Part shown: positions 11,118 through 22,252 of the stretch, piece by piece
Layout: every line of letters starts with the position of its first letter
How positions within the stretch are numbered: the first letter of the stretch is position 1
From: Hordeum vulgare subsp. vulgare
Taxonomy: Eukaryota; Streptophyta; Magnoliopsida; Poales; Poaceae
DNA length: 64,000 nucleotides
Direction: 5' to 3'
NCBI RefSeq assembly: GCF_904849725.1
Contig: NC_058518.1
Location: 512,975,225-513,039,224 of the forward strand
Translations under genes and position numbers: made by a program
The notes under the pieces: generated by a model
Databases searched by the model: none
What the model was told of the DNA's origin: nothing
Seen by the model: the letters and a program-made list of their open reading frames with translations, nothing else

Positions 11118-12030
11118 CGTGACCGAGCCACATACCGGCTCTTGGGCACAAACCGGTGTGACGCACTCACATGTGTCGTCGCCGCCATCTTCCACTGGTC
11201 CATCTTCAGATTAGATTGATGTACCAACCTTGGCAGGCGCCTCCGTCATCGACACCACCATGACGCCAAACGACGACCTCCACCTACGCGAGTCCATCTC
11301 CAAGCAACGGAGGAGATCCATGCTAGGATATGACCGCACCACCGCCGTAGCCCACCACCCACAAGCACCACCCAGCCCCAAGGTTCCCAAAGCGGGGCCT
11401 TCAAGAAGGGAGCAGCGCCGTGAGCGCCGCCGCCGCCCAACAAAGTTAAGGCTTTCGCCCGGGAGACCTAGGGGAAGGGGAAGTGAGGGGATCAGTCCAT
11501 ACTGACGCCTCCAAGGAGGGGAACGACGCCCTCAGGCGTCGCCGTCTACGCGGCCGACCATGAAGACCAGGAATTTTGCCGAACTAGATCCCCGCCACCA
11601 GCAGCGCCTACCGTACAAAACCGATGACCCAAGGAAGCGCGACCCGACCAGGCTGGCCCGCACGCCGAACAGGGAAGGAGGGAAGGCGCCAGAACGCACG
11701 CACCGGCCACCGCAAAAGCCGCCGCCGGACGCCAACGACCATCGGATCCCGCCGCTCGCGTGGCCGAGACGCGAGATCCACCGCCCGCATGGCTGCGAGC
11801 CTGCCGTGCCTCGCAAATGGAGCCCCCGCTCCATATCCGGGGTCCCCACGCAGAGGCAGGGCAGCCTAGGCCCCGCCGCCACCATCCTTGGCACCCCGGG
11901 CTTGCCCAGCGGCTGCTTCAGGCGGCGGCGAGGAAGGGAGGGGGAGGGGGAGGCGGCTAGGGTTGGGAGGGAGGGAGGGAGCGAGCGAGCTAAATATATA
12001 ACCCTAAATCTCAACCTCGAACAAGAATGA
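11118..12030. other. GC-rich island with two diverged copies of one phrase; no gene assigned
   Basis: A phrase resembling CGCCTTCAAGAAGGGAGC, followed by GCCGTGAGCGCCGCCG, occurs near 11398 and again in changed form near 11508 (CGCCTCCAAGGAGGGGAACG, then CAGGCGTCGCCG). I recognise it as a frequent Triticeae repeat of unclear class. Open frames exist on both strands, as expected from GC richness, and none shows a domain. The island ends in a GGGAGGGAGGGAG run. Confidence 0.35.
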
Positions 12031-12268
12031 CATGGATGGGCGTTTTAGTTTGTCAACTTATATACATTTTTGGCGGAGTGTATTGCCCTAGAAGTGTATT
12101 CATTATTGAACCTGTTGGTTTAAAGCATCGATGAAGCAACTTAATATGCCGTATTGAAGATGCCGTTTTCAAGAATGCAACTCAAGGGTGCCATGTTGAG
12201 CCTAACACCATGACACCGTGTGTATAACTGTACACTATTGATGGATACAAAATATAGAAAGATAATAA

Positions 12269-12722
12269 AGGCAACTCCAACGGGCCGACCCAAACGGACG
12301 ACGATTTTGTCCACTTTTCGTCCGTTTGGGTCATCCGCCGGCATGTCCGTGTTCGCTTTTTAAAATGAGTCAACACATGCACCCAACGGGAAGCAAGTGA
12401 GCAGCAACACTGTGTCAATATAATAATGGAAGAAATGTGGGTGGGGTGGGCCAGCGAATTAAATAAACAGGCAGAGGTGAGTGGGTGGGTGTGTGACAAG
12501 TCGGCCAGGCCGGCCACATGCGGACACAGAGAGGACGTGCGCGGGTCCGCTTCGTGTTCGCGCCAACGCATTTCAGTTCTAAATTTAAGCCAGAAATGGG
12601 TCGACGCGGACGCAAAGCGAACGCGTTTTGGAAATGGGTCCGCGTGTTGAGCCATCACTTTTGTTTGCGCGGACCCAAACGGACAGCGACGAACGAAATG
12701 GATCGCCTCATTGAAGTTGCTC
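12269..12722. mobile_element. Harbinger-type MITE with TAA target duplication
   Basis: The left end AGGCAACTCCAACGGG is matched by the complement of the right end (GAGCAACTTCAATGAGG). TAA flanks both sides (12266-12268, 12723-12725). An internal 14-bp inverted repeat GACCCAAACGGACG/CGTCCGTTTGGGTC near 12286-12335 would fold the left arm, and GGACCCAAACGGAC recurs near the right end. No transposase is encoded. Confidence 0.65.
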
Positions 12723-12887
12723 TAAAGACTTAATATAGAGTTGACTAGGCACATTTTCACGAAGCCAAACTTGTCGTCGAAGCGGACAGGGCAAATCATA
12801 ACACGCTAAAGTTAGAATGTGACGCAAATAAGCACGACACATTAATAAAAAGGTAGGTCCACAATGTCATATTTGTGGTGAAAACCA

Positions 12888-12935
12888 TTTTTTTCTTCCA
12901 AAAAGGAGGTTGAACCCCCGGCCTGCATCATCATG
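12888..12935 (-). mobile_element. 3' end of a truncated LINE, minus strand
   Basis: On the minus strand GATGCAGGCCGGGGGTTCAA is followed by CCTCCTTTTTGG and an A-rich tail (complement at 12888-12894). It closely resembles the end of the LINE at 39977-40013 (GATGCAGAGGCCAGGG, then CTCCTTTTC and A run). The coding part is not visible, so this is a very short 5'-truncated copy. Confidence 0.5.
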
Positions 12936-14520
12936 ATTCACACAACCATCTTATTAAAGTTGATGCAATGCAGAAAAAAGCATCTACAAACAGAATAAGA
13001 TGGTGTAAATGGTTGTGATTAAAATATAAATTATACAACATGTTTCTACAAGTGAGCGTTTTGGCTCTTGGCCTCCACGAAGGCCTTTTTTAAAAAAAAA
13101 TCAATTTTTTTAGCTTCAAAAAAATCTGAAAAAAGTTGTACAAGTAAAAAAGAATGTTATGCGTATGTGTGTAAAATTTCAAGATGAATACCTTGAAATG
13201 TGATCTGTAAAAAAATACAAATTCATAGTCTGAGAGGATGAATAGTATCACGTGTTACAAAGTCTCAGATTTTTCATTTTTACACAACCCTCATTTCAAC
13301 GTATCTTGTCCTGAAAATTTATAGACTTGTGCATTATGCCTTCAAATATATCTATAATATTTTTTAGGATTTTTGAAATGTAAAAATTCAATTTTTGATG
13401 AATTTTGAATTTTTCAAAAAACGGCCTCATTGAAGTTTGGCCTCCAAAAGGGAATTTTGATGTTGCTACCTCTTTATAGATATTAACTCCAAACTCTGTT
13501 GTCTCTATGGACGTCTATTTACTTATAAAGAAACACCGATTACAACATATAGATGCACATATACCATGCACACAGTGTCTATGAAACCTTTAGTCACAGG
13601 GCTTCAAAATTGACAAAGTAACTAGATGTGCCCCACTATAAGTGGGTGCCTTGTCGACCATACATAGGAGTAATTAATATTGGCGAGACAATCCCCGCGC
13701 GCGCGAGGGTTGGGGGGCTGCGACGACGCCGACAAGCATCGCCATGTTTTGCACCCCCCTCGGCACCGTCACACATCATGGCCCGCATCCCCCTCGGCAC
13801 CGGTGTTGTCGAGCTCGTCACCACCAAGGCCATTATCCACACCACCGATAGCTTGGGGGGATCCACTCGCTCTTCAACCTCATCAGTGGAGGAGAGGGTA
13901 TGGATCCTGGCCGTGAGTTTCACCGCCGCATGAGGCGGAGGGGCGGCCTGCTGCCACGTGCCGGTGAGATAGCTCAACGCCATGAATCCCTCGGTCTTGA
14001 TCTTGATGGAGGCAACGCTCGCCCGGACAAGCCACCGACGCTGGAGCTCACCAACCGCCACTGCCGCACCTTCTCAACACAGGGAACCACCTCGTCGCCG
14101 TTCAATTCGTCCAGATGTGATGGGGATCGAGGCACCCCCTCCTGATCCATGCTACCCGCCTTTATTGCATCACCGAAGACCGCGTCGACAAACCTCGTGC
14201 GCCCCGCAACACCTGCATGCCCGCGGTGTACTGCACGTGCTCGTTCCACGCCGTTTAATGGTTGTCAGGGCTGCTGGGAGTGCCCCGTAGGCAAAAAATG
14301 GGTCCCACCTGTCATAAACGCATTTAACAGAGCCAGATCCACCGATCAATGGTTTTTGCAAAACGATTACACAAGGCGTGACATTTTGTGGTAAAGAAAT
14401 GGATTGTAGTGTTTTCTGCTAACCTAAGCCTTAAGAATGATGGTTTCCTGCAATTTGCTTATGGTTCACTTGTCCAACTTTCATCTTTCCAATGGTTCTT
14501 TTCTTGAACTTTAGCTCCCC
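12936..14520. other. Unclassified repeat-like DNA, no supported gene
   Basis: Positions 13050-13470 are AT-rich with GGCCTCCA and GGCCTC phrases near both ends, which suggests an unclassified element. Positions 13690-14300 are GC-rich with overlapping open frames on both strands and no recognisable domain or splice structure. Confidence 0.35.
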
Positions 14521-15900
14521 TTGTGGACATGACTCGTCACGGATCGGGAGGAATCACGACTCGTGATGTAGCACCGCCGTCGGATCCCTCCTATGTCACC
14601 ACCTCACCATGATACCCATGCCTTCCTCGTCACACCTTCCTCCCCTCGCCATCGCCTGACACACCCTCTGGCAAAAATCCACATGGCTCTAAGAAGGCGG
14701 CGACAAAGCCCTTCTCCGATTGCTCAACGCTGGTACCACAGCTTCGATCCATGGATCTGGGACGGCGGTCTCCTATGTCAGTCTTCCCCATCCGGTGGCA
14801 CGACGGGGTTGTCAGACTACTGGAGGTCGTCTTGGGCAACCGACGGATCACCGGCATGTTTGGGCCGTGGCAGCAATGCTTCGACGACTGACGGTGCCAT
14901 TTTGTCCGCTGCCTACTGTCCTGTCAAGGCGCACTCCAATCTTGCCACACTTGGCTGTGCTGGCTAGCTAGCTAGTCACCTGTTCGTGTGGGGGGGGGGG
15001 GGGGGGAGTGGGAAGTGGGAATCCCGATATGGATAATTCCCTAGTCGGTTCCAGGTGGCCACGTCGCCGCCCGCCTCCGCTGCCTGCGGGTGCCAACATC
15101 TTTCTTGAAGACGTCGTTTGGATCCGCCCTACCTCTTCCCATCTCACCGATTCTTGACTGAAAATCCTAACAACGGCGGGTGACAACGACACCCAAGGCA
15201 TCGTGTCCTTGCTGAAGGCGTCACCGTGGGAGCTTTGTGATGGTGGGTACCATTTGGGTTTATTGGTGGGTGAAGAGAACGTGTCCCTCTTCCTCCAGGA
15301 GGTATCTATTCGAAGGAAAATTCTAGATCTGGATCTCCTGGATCGAATGATGACAAAGATTATGGTGCCGTTTTCCCTTTCGAGGGCTTTGTTTTGGAGG
15401 GGAGGATTACTAGAGGGGCCAACAGGTGAAGCGGTGTTGCATATACCACGTTTAATACAGTGGGTCACGACGGCTGGAGAAGTGGAGTCTTAGTGTTGGA
15501 CGAGGTTGGATGGATGTGCGCAGGCTGGTGGCGTTGTCTGTCGTCGTGGTGACATCGACGACAGATGTACCTGGCAGGGTCTATGCAATGAACCCTCCTG
15601 AAGATGGGATACGAAAAATTTCGGTGATGAATCCTAAAGTGCGCATGCGATGCGTGTAGTGAGACGCCTAGACTGGTTGGTGCTCTCATCTTGCCAAATG
15701 GACGGCCTCTTGAGTCCACTAGATTAGGTGGTGTCCCACGGCATACCTTACACTTGTAGGTGTAGCGACTTGTTTCGTCTCAAAGGTGGCTTTGTGTTAA
15801 TCTTTGCATTTATTATGTTAGACTCGTTTGAATAACTTCATAAAGATGGCAATATGCATCATTTTGGTAGGCTAGGGGTAATCCTCCTTTTTGAAAAAAA
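14521..15900 (+). mobile_element. Decayed LINE-like retroposon with 3' tail
   Basis: The right end reads GGTAATCCTCCTTTTTG then A7 (15894-15900), the form of a Triticeae LINE 3' end. The preceding 150 bases (TTGTTTCGTCTCAAAGGTGG onward) look like a LINE 3' untranslated region. Further upstream the sequence is GC-rich with broken frames and I cannot place a reverse transcriptase motif. The left boundary is a guess. A run of 17 G lies at 14990-15006. Confidence 0.35.
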
Positions 15901-16039
15901 GCTTCCCGTTGTCTCCACATCTTTCTAGAAAACACAAATTAATGGTTAAACACAGTATGTGTCTGAAAATATTAACAATTAGTGGCACATCAGCCCAAGC
16001 CACTCTGACTTCGGAAAAATAGCTAATGGTTGTGCTAGT

Positions 16040-16140
16040 GAGATATCATCATTGCTATAGTTTGCCAATGATGCATATAGATCAGATCAGCTCCCTTAGA
16101 ATAAGCCAAACAAAACAGAAGTATCAAAGACTAGTTCAGC
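16040..16140 (+). promoter_or_regulatory. Relic of the NLR upstream region (left part)
   Basis: GATATCATCATTGCTATAGTTTGCCAA followed by CCAAACAAAACAGAAGTATC aligns with GGTATCATCGTCATTTCTATAGCTTTGTCAA and AAAACAAAACAAAAGTAAC just downstream of the LINE tail at 40013-40100. The alignment resumes at 16629 after a LINE insertion. This appears to be a diverged paralogue of the promoter of the NLR genes, now without its gene. Confidence 0.5.
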
Positions 16141-16627
16141 TGACAGGCTGTAGCGCCGCGGTTGGTTAAATTGTAACCTTTGCCCCCTTTGTAAGTAGGT
16201 CCAAGAGACGATGACCTATCTCCTCTTTCAGTGTAGATACACGGTCAAAGTCTGAGGTATGATCAAATATTGGCTTGTTCTTCATGATGTTCATCCTAAT
16301 GGGTGGTTGACCGTGCTAAGGAGTGGTGGAAGCACAACGTGCTAAACCTATTAGCGAAGGCCACTTGCTTCCTTGATGTTACTTATCTCCTGGGAGCTGT
16401 GGAAAAAGAGAAATGCACCGAATTTTTTTTGGATACTGTTGTTTCGGTTGGAGTCATCGTTGCTAGAATCAAAGAGGAGGCCTCACTTAGGAGCCTTGCG
16501 GGAGCAAAACACTTGAGTAACATTATGATGCGAGAGTGCTTGTTGTAACATTGGCTTTGGCCTAAACCTCTTTACATTCTCTCTTAATTAATGAAATGGC
16601 AAGTCTTTTGCCTCGTTTAAAAAAAAA
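16141..16627 (+). mobile_element. 5'-truncated LINE fragment (end of ORF2 and tail)
   Basis: Translated pieces include a zinc-binding stretch of the zf-RVT type (TGT AAC CTT TGC near 16171) and LISWELWKKRNA (near 16385-16420), a hallmark of the C-terminal region of plant LINE ORF2 proteins. Frames are broken. The element ends with an untranslated tail and A9 at 16619-16627. It splits the NLR promoter relic. Confidence 0.65.
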
Positions 16628-16628
16628 G

Positions 16629-16760
16629 ACTCAACAGGAATGGGCCAAATAAATCATGCTAGCACGATGCATACAACTGTTCATTACCGATCCATCATAT
16701 AAAATGGAAGCATCAAAGACTTGGCATTTGGCATAGAGTTGACATATGCAACTGCCCTGG
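16629..16760 (+). promoter_or_regulatory. Relic of the NLR upstream region (right part)
   Basis: GGAATGGGCCAAATAAATC, GCACGATGCATACAACTGTT, ATATAAAATGG and GGCATAGAGTTGAC correspond in order to GGAAGGGGCCGCACAAATC, GCACGATGCGTACAATTGTT, GTATAAAATGC and GGCATAGAGTTGAC at 40130-40252. The TATA-like and TTGAC motifs are both kept. No coding exon follows. Confidence 0.55.
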
Positions 16761-16981
16761 TGAGAGACATTAAGGTTGATCCACTTGTCTTGACACTTGT
16801 AAATATTCAATTTTGTTATCTTAATAATGAAAGAGATCACTCGCACGGTTTCTGTGCCTGTGCCTACAAATGTATACGACCCAACAATATTACAAAGCTA
16901 TTACAAAAAAGCAGCAAACTGAATAGACGGAGCATGCCACATATAACATAAATCAACTACGGCATAACTTACCATCGCTTA

Positions 16982-17838
16982 GAGCATCTCTAGCAGACCC
17001 CCTATAATCCCGACCCGTAAAACACATTTACAACTCGCAAAAAAACGGCTTTACGGTCCGGCGGGGGCAAGGGCGGAGTCAGACTCCGCAAAATGAACAT
17101 GTAAAAAAGGACATTCGTAGAATATGCTCTTTTATGGGCCGGCTCGAGCTGCGGCGGAACAGGCCCCTTAAACTTAAACTGTAAATCGAATTTTCCCTTA
17201 CAATTTTTCCCCACATCTTCTTCTTCCTCCCGCCCGTGTCCATGATCAACTAAATTTGTTCCTAAATACGGAATCACCGATCTCTAAATCTTTCCAGGAG
17301 CTAGTTAGCTAGCTCATCCGTCCACGAATCCATCCTGAAGCGAGCTAGCTCCTTCGTCCACGAATCCATCCAGGAGCTAGCTAGAGCTCCCCCGTCCATG
17401 AATCCATCCAGAAGCTATCCGTCCACGAATTCATCCAGGACCAGGAGCCCGGAGCTAGCTAGCTAGCTTCCGCCCTCGACGCCGAATCAGGCCAAGACGA
17501 GCAGGACGGCCGCCAGGACGGGCGGCACAGTGTTCGGGGACGGGTGACCGGCGTTCGGTCTGAGGTGACGTCTGGTGGACATGGACGGCGGACGCGGAAG
17601 TTTTTATGGCAGTTGGGCTCCCGCCAACTGCTTTCTCTCGATACAGGGCACTGTAGAAGTGGACGCGAAAACTGTGTTTTTTGCAGATCGGGAGGAGCTT
17701 TTTACCGCGCTCCGCAAAAATATTTACGGGTACGACGCGTTTGTAGGATCTGATGGAGCAACTTTTTTTCGCGTGGACCTGTATTTTGACGGTTATTTTA
17801 CGGGCCGAAACATTATACGGGATCTGCTAGAGATGCTT
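16982..17838. mobile_element. PIF/Harbinger-type element, 857 bp, TTA target duplication
   Basis: The left end GAGCATCTCTAGCAGACCCC and the complement of the right end (AAGCATCTCTAGCAGATCCC) match over about 40 bases including TATAAT and CCCGTAAAA. TTA flanks both ends (16979-16981, 17839-17841). No transposase is present. The interior has a GC-rich patch and a short tandem array (17319-17445), so it may carry captured host sequence. Confidence 0.8.
17315..17445. repeat. Four tandem copies of CGTCCACGAATCCATCCAG
   Basis: Copies begin at 17319, 17355, 17393 and 17420, interleaved with GGAGCTAGCTAG spacers. The array lies inside the Harbinger element. Confidence 0.75.
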
Positions 17839-17841
17839 TTA

Positions 17842-18429
17842 CATGGGGAATCGATTTTAATTGCCGGACCACCTCGTGGGTTTACCTACACTCTCTTCTC
17901 ATGTGCAGTTCAATTATTCAATTTGCCAATAATAACTGTTTTTCCTGATTTTCATCACTTTAAATGTTTCTGTTCTTTTGATTATATTTTTTCCTAGCTG
18001 TCCAAAAGTCCCCTAATTATTCCTGTTTTTCTCTATTGCCCTGTTTTTCATTTAATTTTCCCCCAAGATTCATATTGTAGACATTATGAGTTGGGGTCGT
18101 TTCTTTCCTTCCATGTGGACATTATGCCGAAACGACCCCAACTCTGGTAAAAATAAAGGTAATGTAAATGGCCGTGGTAGCTTTTTAAACAGTGTCAGCG
18201 TGGAGGGCTGACCAATAAACTTGACGAATTCAAACGGCTAAATTTTAATGGAAAAGACTTTGGGGTCCTCCAGGGCCAACCGAGTGATGAAGGAGAGGAC
18301 ATCCAAGCTGTTTCATTCAGCTCATTGCGGCGTGTCCCTAGCTAATTCATTCATTCAGGTTGACAGGGACAAGGCTATTTCGTGTCAGTTGGTGGAGATA
18401 ATTACCATTTGAAGCTTTGTACGCCCATA
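17842..18429. other. Short non-coding gap with a perfect 16-bp hairpin
   Basis: GAGTTGGGGTCGTTTC (18088-18103) is perfectly complementary to 18129-18144 with a 25-base loop. Each arm is preceded by ACATTATG. No gene is visible. Confidence 0.5.
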
Positions 18430-19158
18430 ATTATTAGGGATGTCTGAGGAGACAGGAGGGGCGGTGCCCAGGGCGATCGGGGAGGCGATCAGGGGGGCAG
18501 GCGACGACACCTGCAACTCCGAAGGCCGGATCCGATCTACCCGTTGTGCTGCAGGTCCACAGCTGGTTGTGGCTAATGACGGCTCGTCAGTGCACCGGAC
18601 TTGGGCCGCGGCGTTCGAAGACACCTCTTCTGCATCTCGCCAGCAGCGTTTTGAATCGATAGTTCTTCATTTTCCTTCTCGTTGGATCACGGTCCGTGAT
18701 GAAGATGACGACATTTTGACAGGCACTTACTTGCAGGGGAATTCAGGTCCCTAAGATGGGGGACAATTTGGAGATTGATGGAGTTCAAGTGGTGGTTGGG
18801 AACACTTGGGAGGCGAGGCGCGAGGACAAGGGCACGCCTCAGGTTTGTGATCTTACGATTACTCCGGTGCGATGTGGTGGCGTTTCTGGGTTCTAGTAGA
18901 CCAGGGAGACGAGGATGATGTCGTTGACGATGAAGAAGCCAATGGCGAAATCCATGTTCGTTCAGAAGGTCAGGTCGATAGGCCGGCGATAGGAGCATCG
19001 GCGGATCAGTGCTGCTCGTCTGGTCATCGACGCCATGTTCTTGACTTGCGCCCGTCGAGGAAAGCATCCAAGCCGAAGGAGGGGATTCGTCCATGGATTG
19101 GTCCTATTCCCAAGGTAATATCTCATCCAATTAATTTAGCGGATTATTTTGCTCCGGA

Positions 19159-21450
19159 TTGGTAGATGGCCAAGACGAAGAACAGGAGGAAAAGCGGGTG
19201 GTTACTGCACGGGATAGGCAAGTGCCGGTGAAAGCGTCGTCATCCTCGGGACGACGTGCTAGTGTTGTTTTGAAATCTAAACTTGCTGGTTGTGGGCCGG
19301 AAGGTTTTGCGGGCGATCTGGGCCTGCCAGTGTTTGGGTATGAGGCCCAAACGACAGTCGCTCACGGTCTTTCTTCGGTGCAAGGTATCGTCGAGGAGCC
19401 CCAGATCGAGACGCAGGTCTGTGTCACGCCGCCGCCGAGTTCCAGGGGCACGTCGAAGCCAGGGTTCCCTCGGCTAGGTCCAGGAAGGGCTGCGAGAGTT
19501 CCTCCTCCTGCTGAGTCCTCGCTCGACATCATGGTGGGTAGGGGCCAGCCCTCTAAGCCTCTGCAGCAGACAGGCAAGCCCTTGGGGCAAAGTTCTCACA
19601 TGGCGCAGCAGGACAAGACCGCGCCATTGGTTGGGGCTGATGTGCAACCGGCGGGCAAGACGGATACGCACAGAGTACAACCTCGAGGTCGATGGGGAGA
19701 TGACGGGGTGGACGCATATGGAGATGGCCATCACCGGGGCTCCACATCGGCGGGTGGAGGTCGTGGTCAGCCTTGGCAAGGTAATGGAGGTGGTGGACGT
19801 GGATTCTCGGGACCTCCTGGCAACTTCGTCCAAGGGGTGTTGGGACCTAATCCTAAGAGGGGTTCGTATCGTCCCAATTGGGCTGGTAGAGGAGGAGGGA
19901 GGCGGCCGAAGCCACCTCTACCACCGGTTGTTTCGGCTCTGGAGATCACTACCTTGGAAGTAACCAAGGAGCAGGGGGTTGCTCATGTGATGACGGCTGA
20001 TAAACCGATGGCGGATAAAGTTGAGCTAGTCGGTAAGACCGATGGGGGAGAGCGTCCGACAAAGTGGGTGCGTAAAAAGGAGAAGATGATTTGCTATCAT
20101 TGTAGTGAGACGGGGCACTTTGTATCTGAGTGCAAGGCTGATTTATGTGATCTTCTTCTTAAGCCAAAACACGGGACAACTATATGCCCCCTCACTGTTG
20201 GACCAATACCGGTGGTTAGTATATACGGAGTGTGCTGTCCAGTACTCATGTTTTTTGAGTCTTTGACTGAAGCGTCTACGGCGCACATGGCAGACACGGC
20301 GTATGTTGGGACTGTTACTGTTGTGAGAGGGAATATGACAAGTGAAAAGATTATGCAACAGCTTCGGGAGCTTGTTTCAGTAACTTTTAGGTGGGAACCT
20401 GTGTTGATTGCAGACAATGTATTCAAAGTAGTCTTTGCTATCAAGGAGGACCTTGCACGCTTGCTCAAATTTGGTATGTGTAGAATTCCAAGCACAAGTT
20501 GTGTACTGGAGTTTGATGCATGGAAGACCGAGGAGCCGAAAGGAGTTCCTCTTCCTCAGATTTGGGTACGTTTTGCGGGAGTTCCATCGAAGGCACTTAA
20601 TGATTATCTGATTACTTGGAGCCTCGGCTCGCTCATCGGTAAGACGGAGAAGGTGGACATGATTTACACTAGAGCTAAAGGCGTGGCGAGAATGCTAGTA
20701 AACGTCATTGATATTCAACTGGTTCCGGATGAGGTTATGTGGACCTTTGAGGGGGCGAGATACACTTTGCTATTGGAGATAGAGAGTCCGGATCTCTTTA
20801 AGGACTCGGTCACAAATGGAGATGTCGACATGACGGATAAAGATGATGATGCGGGAGCTAGGGAATCCGAGGAAAAGGATGACCTTTTTAACTCCTCTAA
20901 GCAGAAAGCGCCCGATAGTAAGGCGAGCAAGGGAGTTGGAGGGACGCCACTGTCACTGCCTCCGACGTCCCAACTAAAGTTCGGCTCGTTTGAGCCGGTG
21001 TCGGCTCCAGCGAAGATTGACGTGTCAAGGTCGTCGCCGATGTACAGGGCTGCGTTTTATCCTGCAAAAGATTTAGGGAAATTGCCAACGTCGGGAGCAG
21101 GGGCTGCAACAATTAACGGCGTGCTGCCGGCCGTCTCGTTGTCTTCCTACTTGGCTAGTACTAAGCACCAGGATGAAAGAAAAAAGCTAGGTCAGTTGGG
21201 AGCTGAGCAAGGCGAGGCTGATATGCATGCGGTAGGTACACAGATGCAGGCTAATGGGGTAGTGCAGCAAGTGGAGGGTGATGGACAGCTTGCTGGGGTA
21301 ATGCATGTGCATGCAGGGCTCACATCCGGGTCGGTCTGGCCGGAGTTGGGAGGTTCAGTGGGATTAGCTGCAGCACCAGACACACTTGGACGAGAGGCGA
21401 GCTCGACGCTAGTGAAGGTGCCCGCTGCTGCTGGAGTCAATGAGCCGTAG
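19159..21450 (+). pseudogene. LINE ORF1, RNA-binding protein (broken at the 3' end)
   Basis: The longest open stretch is 763 codons. It has a Gly/Arg/Pro-rich N-terminal half and a CCHC zinc knuckle (C-x2-C-x4-H-x4-C, near residues 312-325). A worn second knuckle follows, then a DUF4283-like region (about 390-560) with [12 protein letters not shown] and [16 protein letters not shown]1 proteins of plant L1 elements bind the element RNA. The true start is unclear: related open frames at 18440-18754 and 18872-19165 are separated by stops. After the stop at 21450 further ORF1 sequence continues in other frames to 22252, so ORF1 carries at least one nonsense or frameshift change. The knuckle precedes DUF4283, an order I recall from Triticeae LINEs. 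Confidence 0.75.
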
Positions 21451-22006
21451 GGAGCCGTGGAGCTGCTGGGCGTTCAGGCGCAGGTTGCACCAGCTCAGCG
21501 CAACTGCTCATCAGTGTTGCAGGGATCGGTTACTGTCGGATCTCAGGTGCCGGAGGGCGATATGATTCCACATGATGTGCAGGAGGGACTTGTTCGGACT
21601 GCAAATACACAAGGCAACATTGAAATATTTTCTGTGGACCAGGTCATAGCGTATGGAGGTATAGCTAATCCGATGACGTAGGGCACGAGGTCTAGTCAGA
21701 GGATTCAGGACCAACCTGACGTGGTTGACCTGTAGATGGGACGGGCTAAGCGCGTGGCAAAGATGAGAGATGTTGAAGCATCCACAGGTATGTCTATTGA
21801 CAAAGTCCATTCTATTTTACATTTTACGCCTCAAGAGATTATCAATAATTCTACTTCGGTTGGGGTTTCTCTAGGAGCACGGGTAAAGAGGTTGCCAAAT
21901 CGATTAATGATCTACTTGACTTAGAAGTAGATAGGGCCTTGGACATAGTCAGGAATCTGGCAGCGACTAAACCTTTGAATAATACAAAAATTTCTGCTTT
22001 GGGGAG

Positions 22007-22252
22007 TTGGATTCTCTATGTGAGGATCTTGCTCCAGGTGAGGGTACAGAGGAGGGTGACGATCACCTCTTTGATGAGTATAGTCACGATTTGTTACCTA
22101 AGAAAGATGAATACGGCCAGCCGGGTTATATGGACCTGGGGCTTGGCAGTGAAAAACCTAAACGCACTTGGAAGCGGAAGGTGTATCCGGTTTCGGCCGT
22201 GCGTAGGAGTGCAAGGTTTAAGACTGCTAATTTTTTATATGATGAAAGATGA
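22007..22252 (+). pseudogene. LINE ORF1 C-terminal segment in a shifted frame, overlapping ORF2 start
   Basis: This frame ends RRSARFKTANFLYDER and stops with TGA at 22250-22252, which overlaps the ATG of ORF2 (22249-22251) in an ATGA arrangement. The basic tail is typical of LINE ORF1 C-termini. The frame differs from the main ORF1 frame, so a frameshift lies between 21450 and 22007. Confidence 0.55.

Noticed and set aside
11532..12030. Long overlapping open frames on both strands (156 and 160 codons)
   Set aside because: GC-rich DNA with few stop codons gives such frames by chance; neither has a recognisable motif and they overlap fully.
14990..15006. Run of 17 G as a G-quadruplex or regulatory element
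   Set aside because: A single homopolymer is more likely slippage or a sequencing-prone run; length is unreliable.
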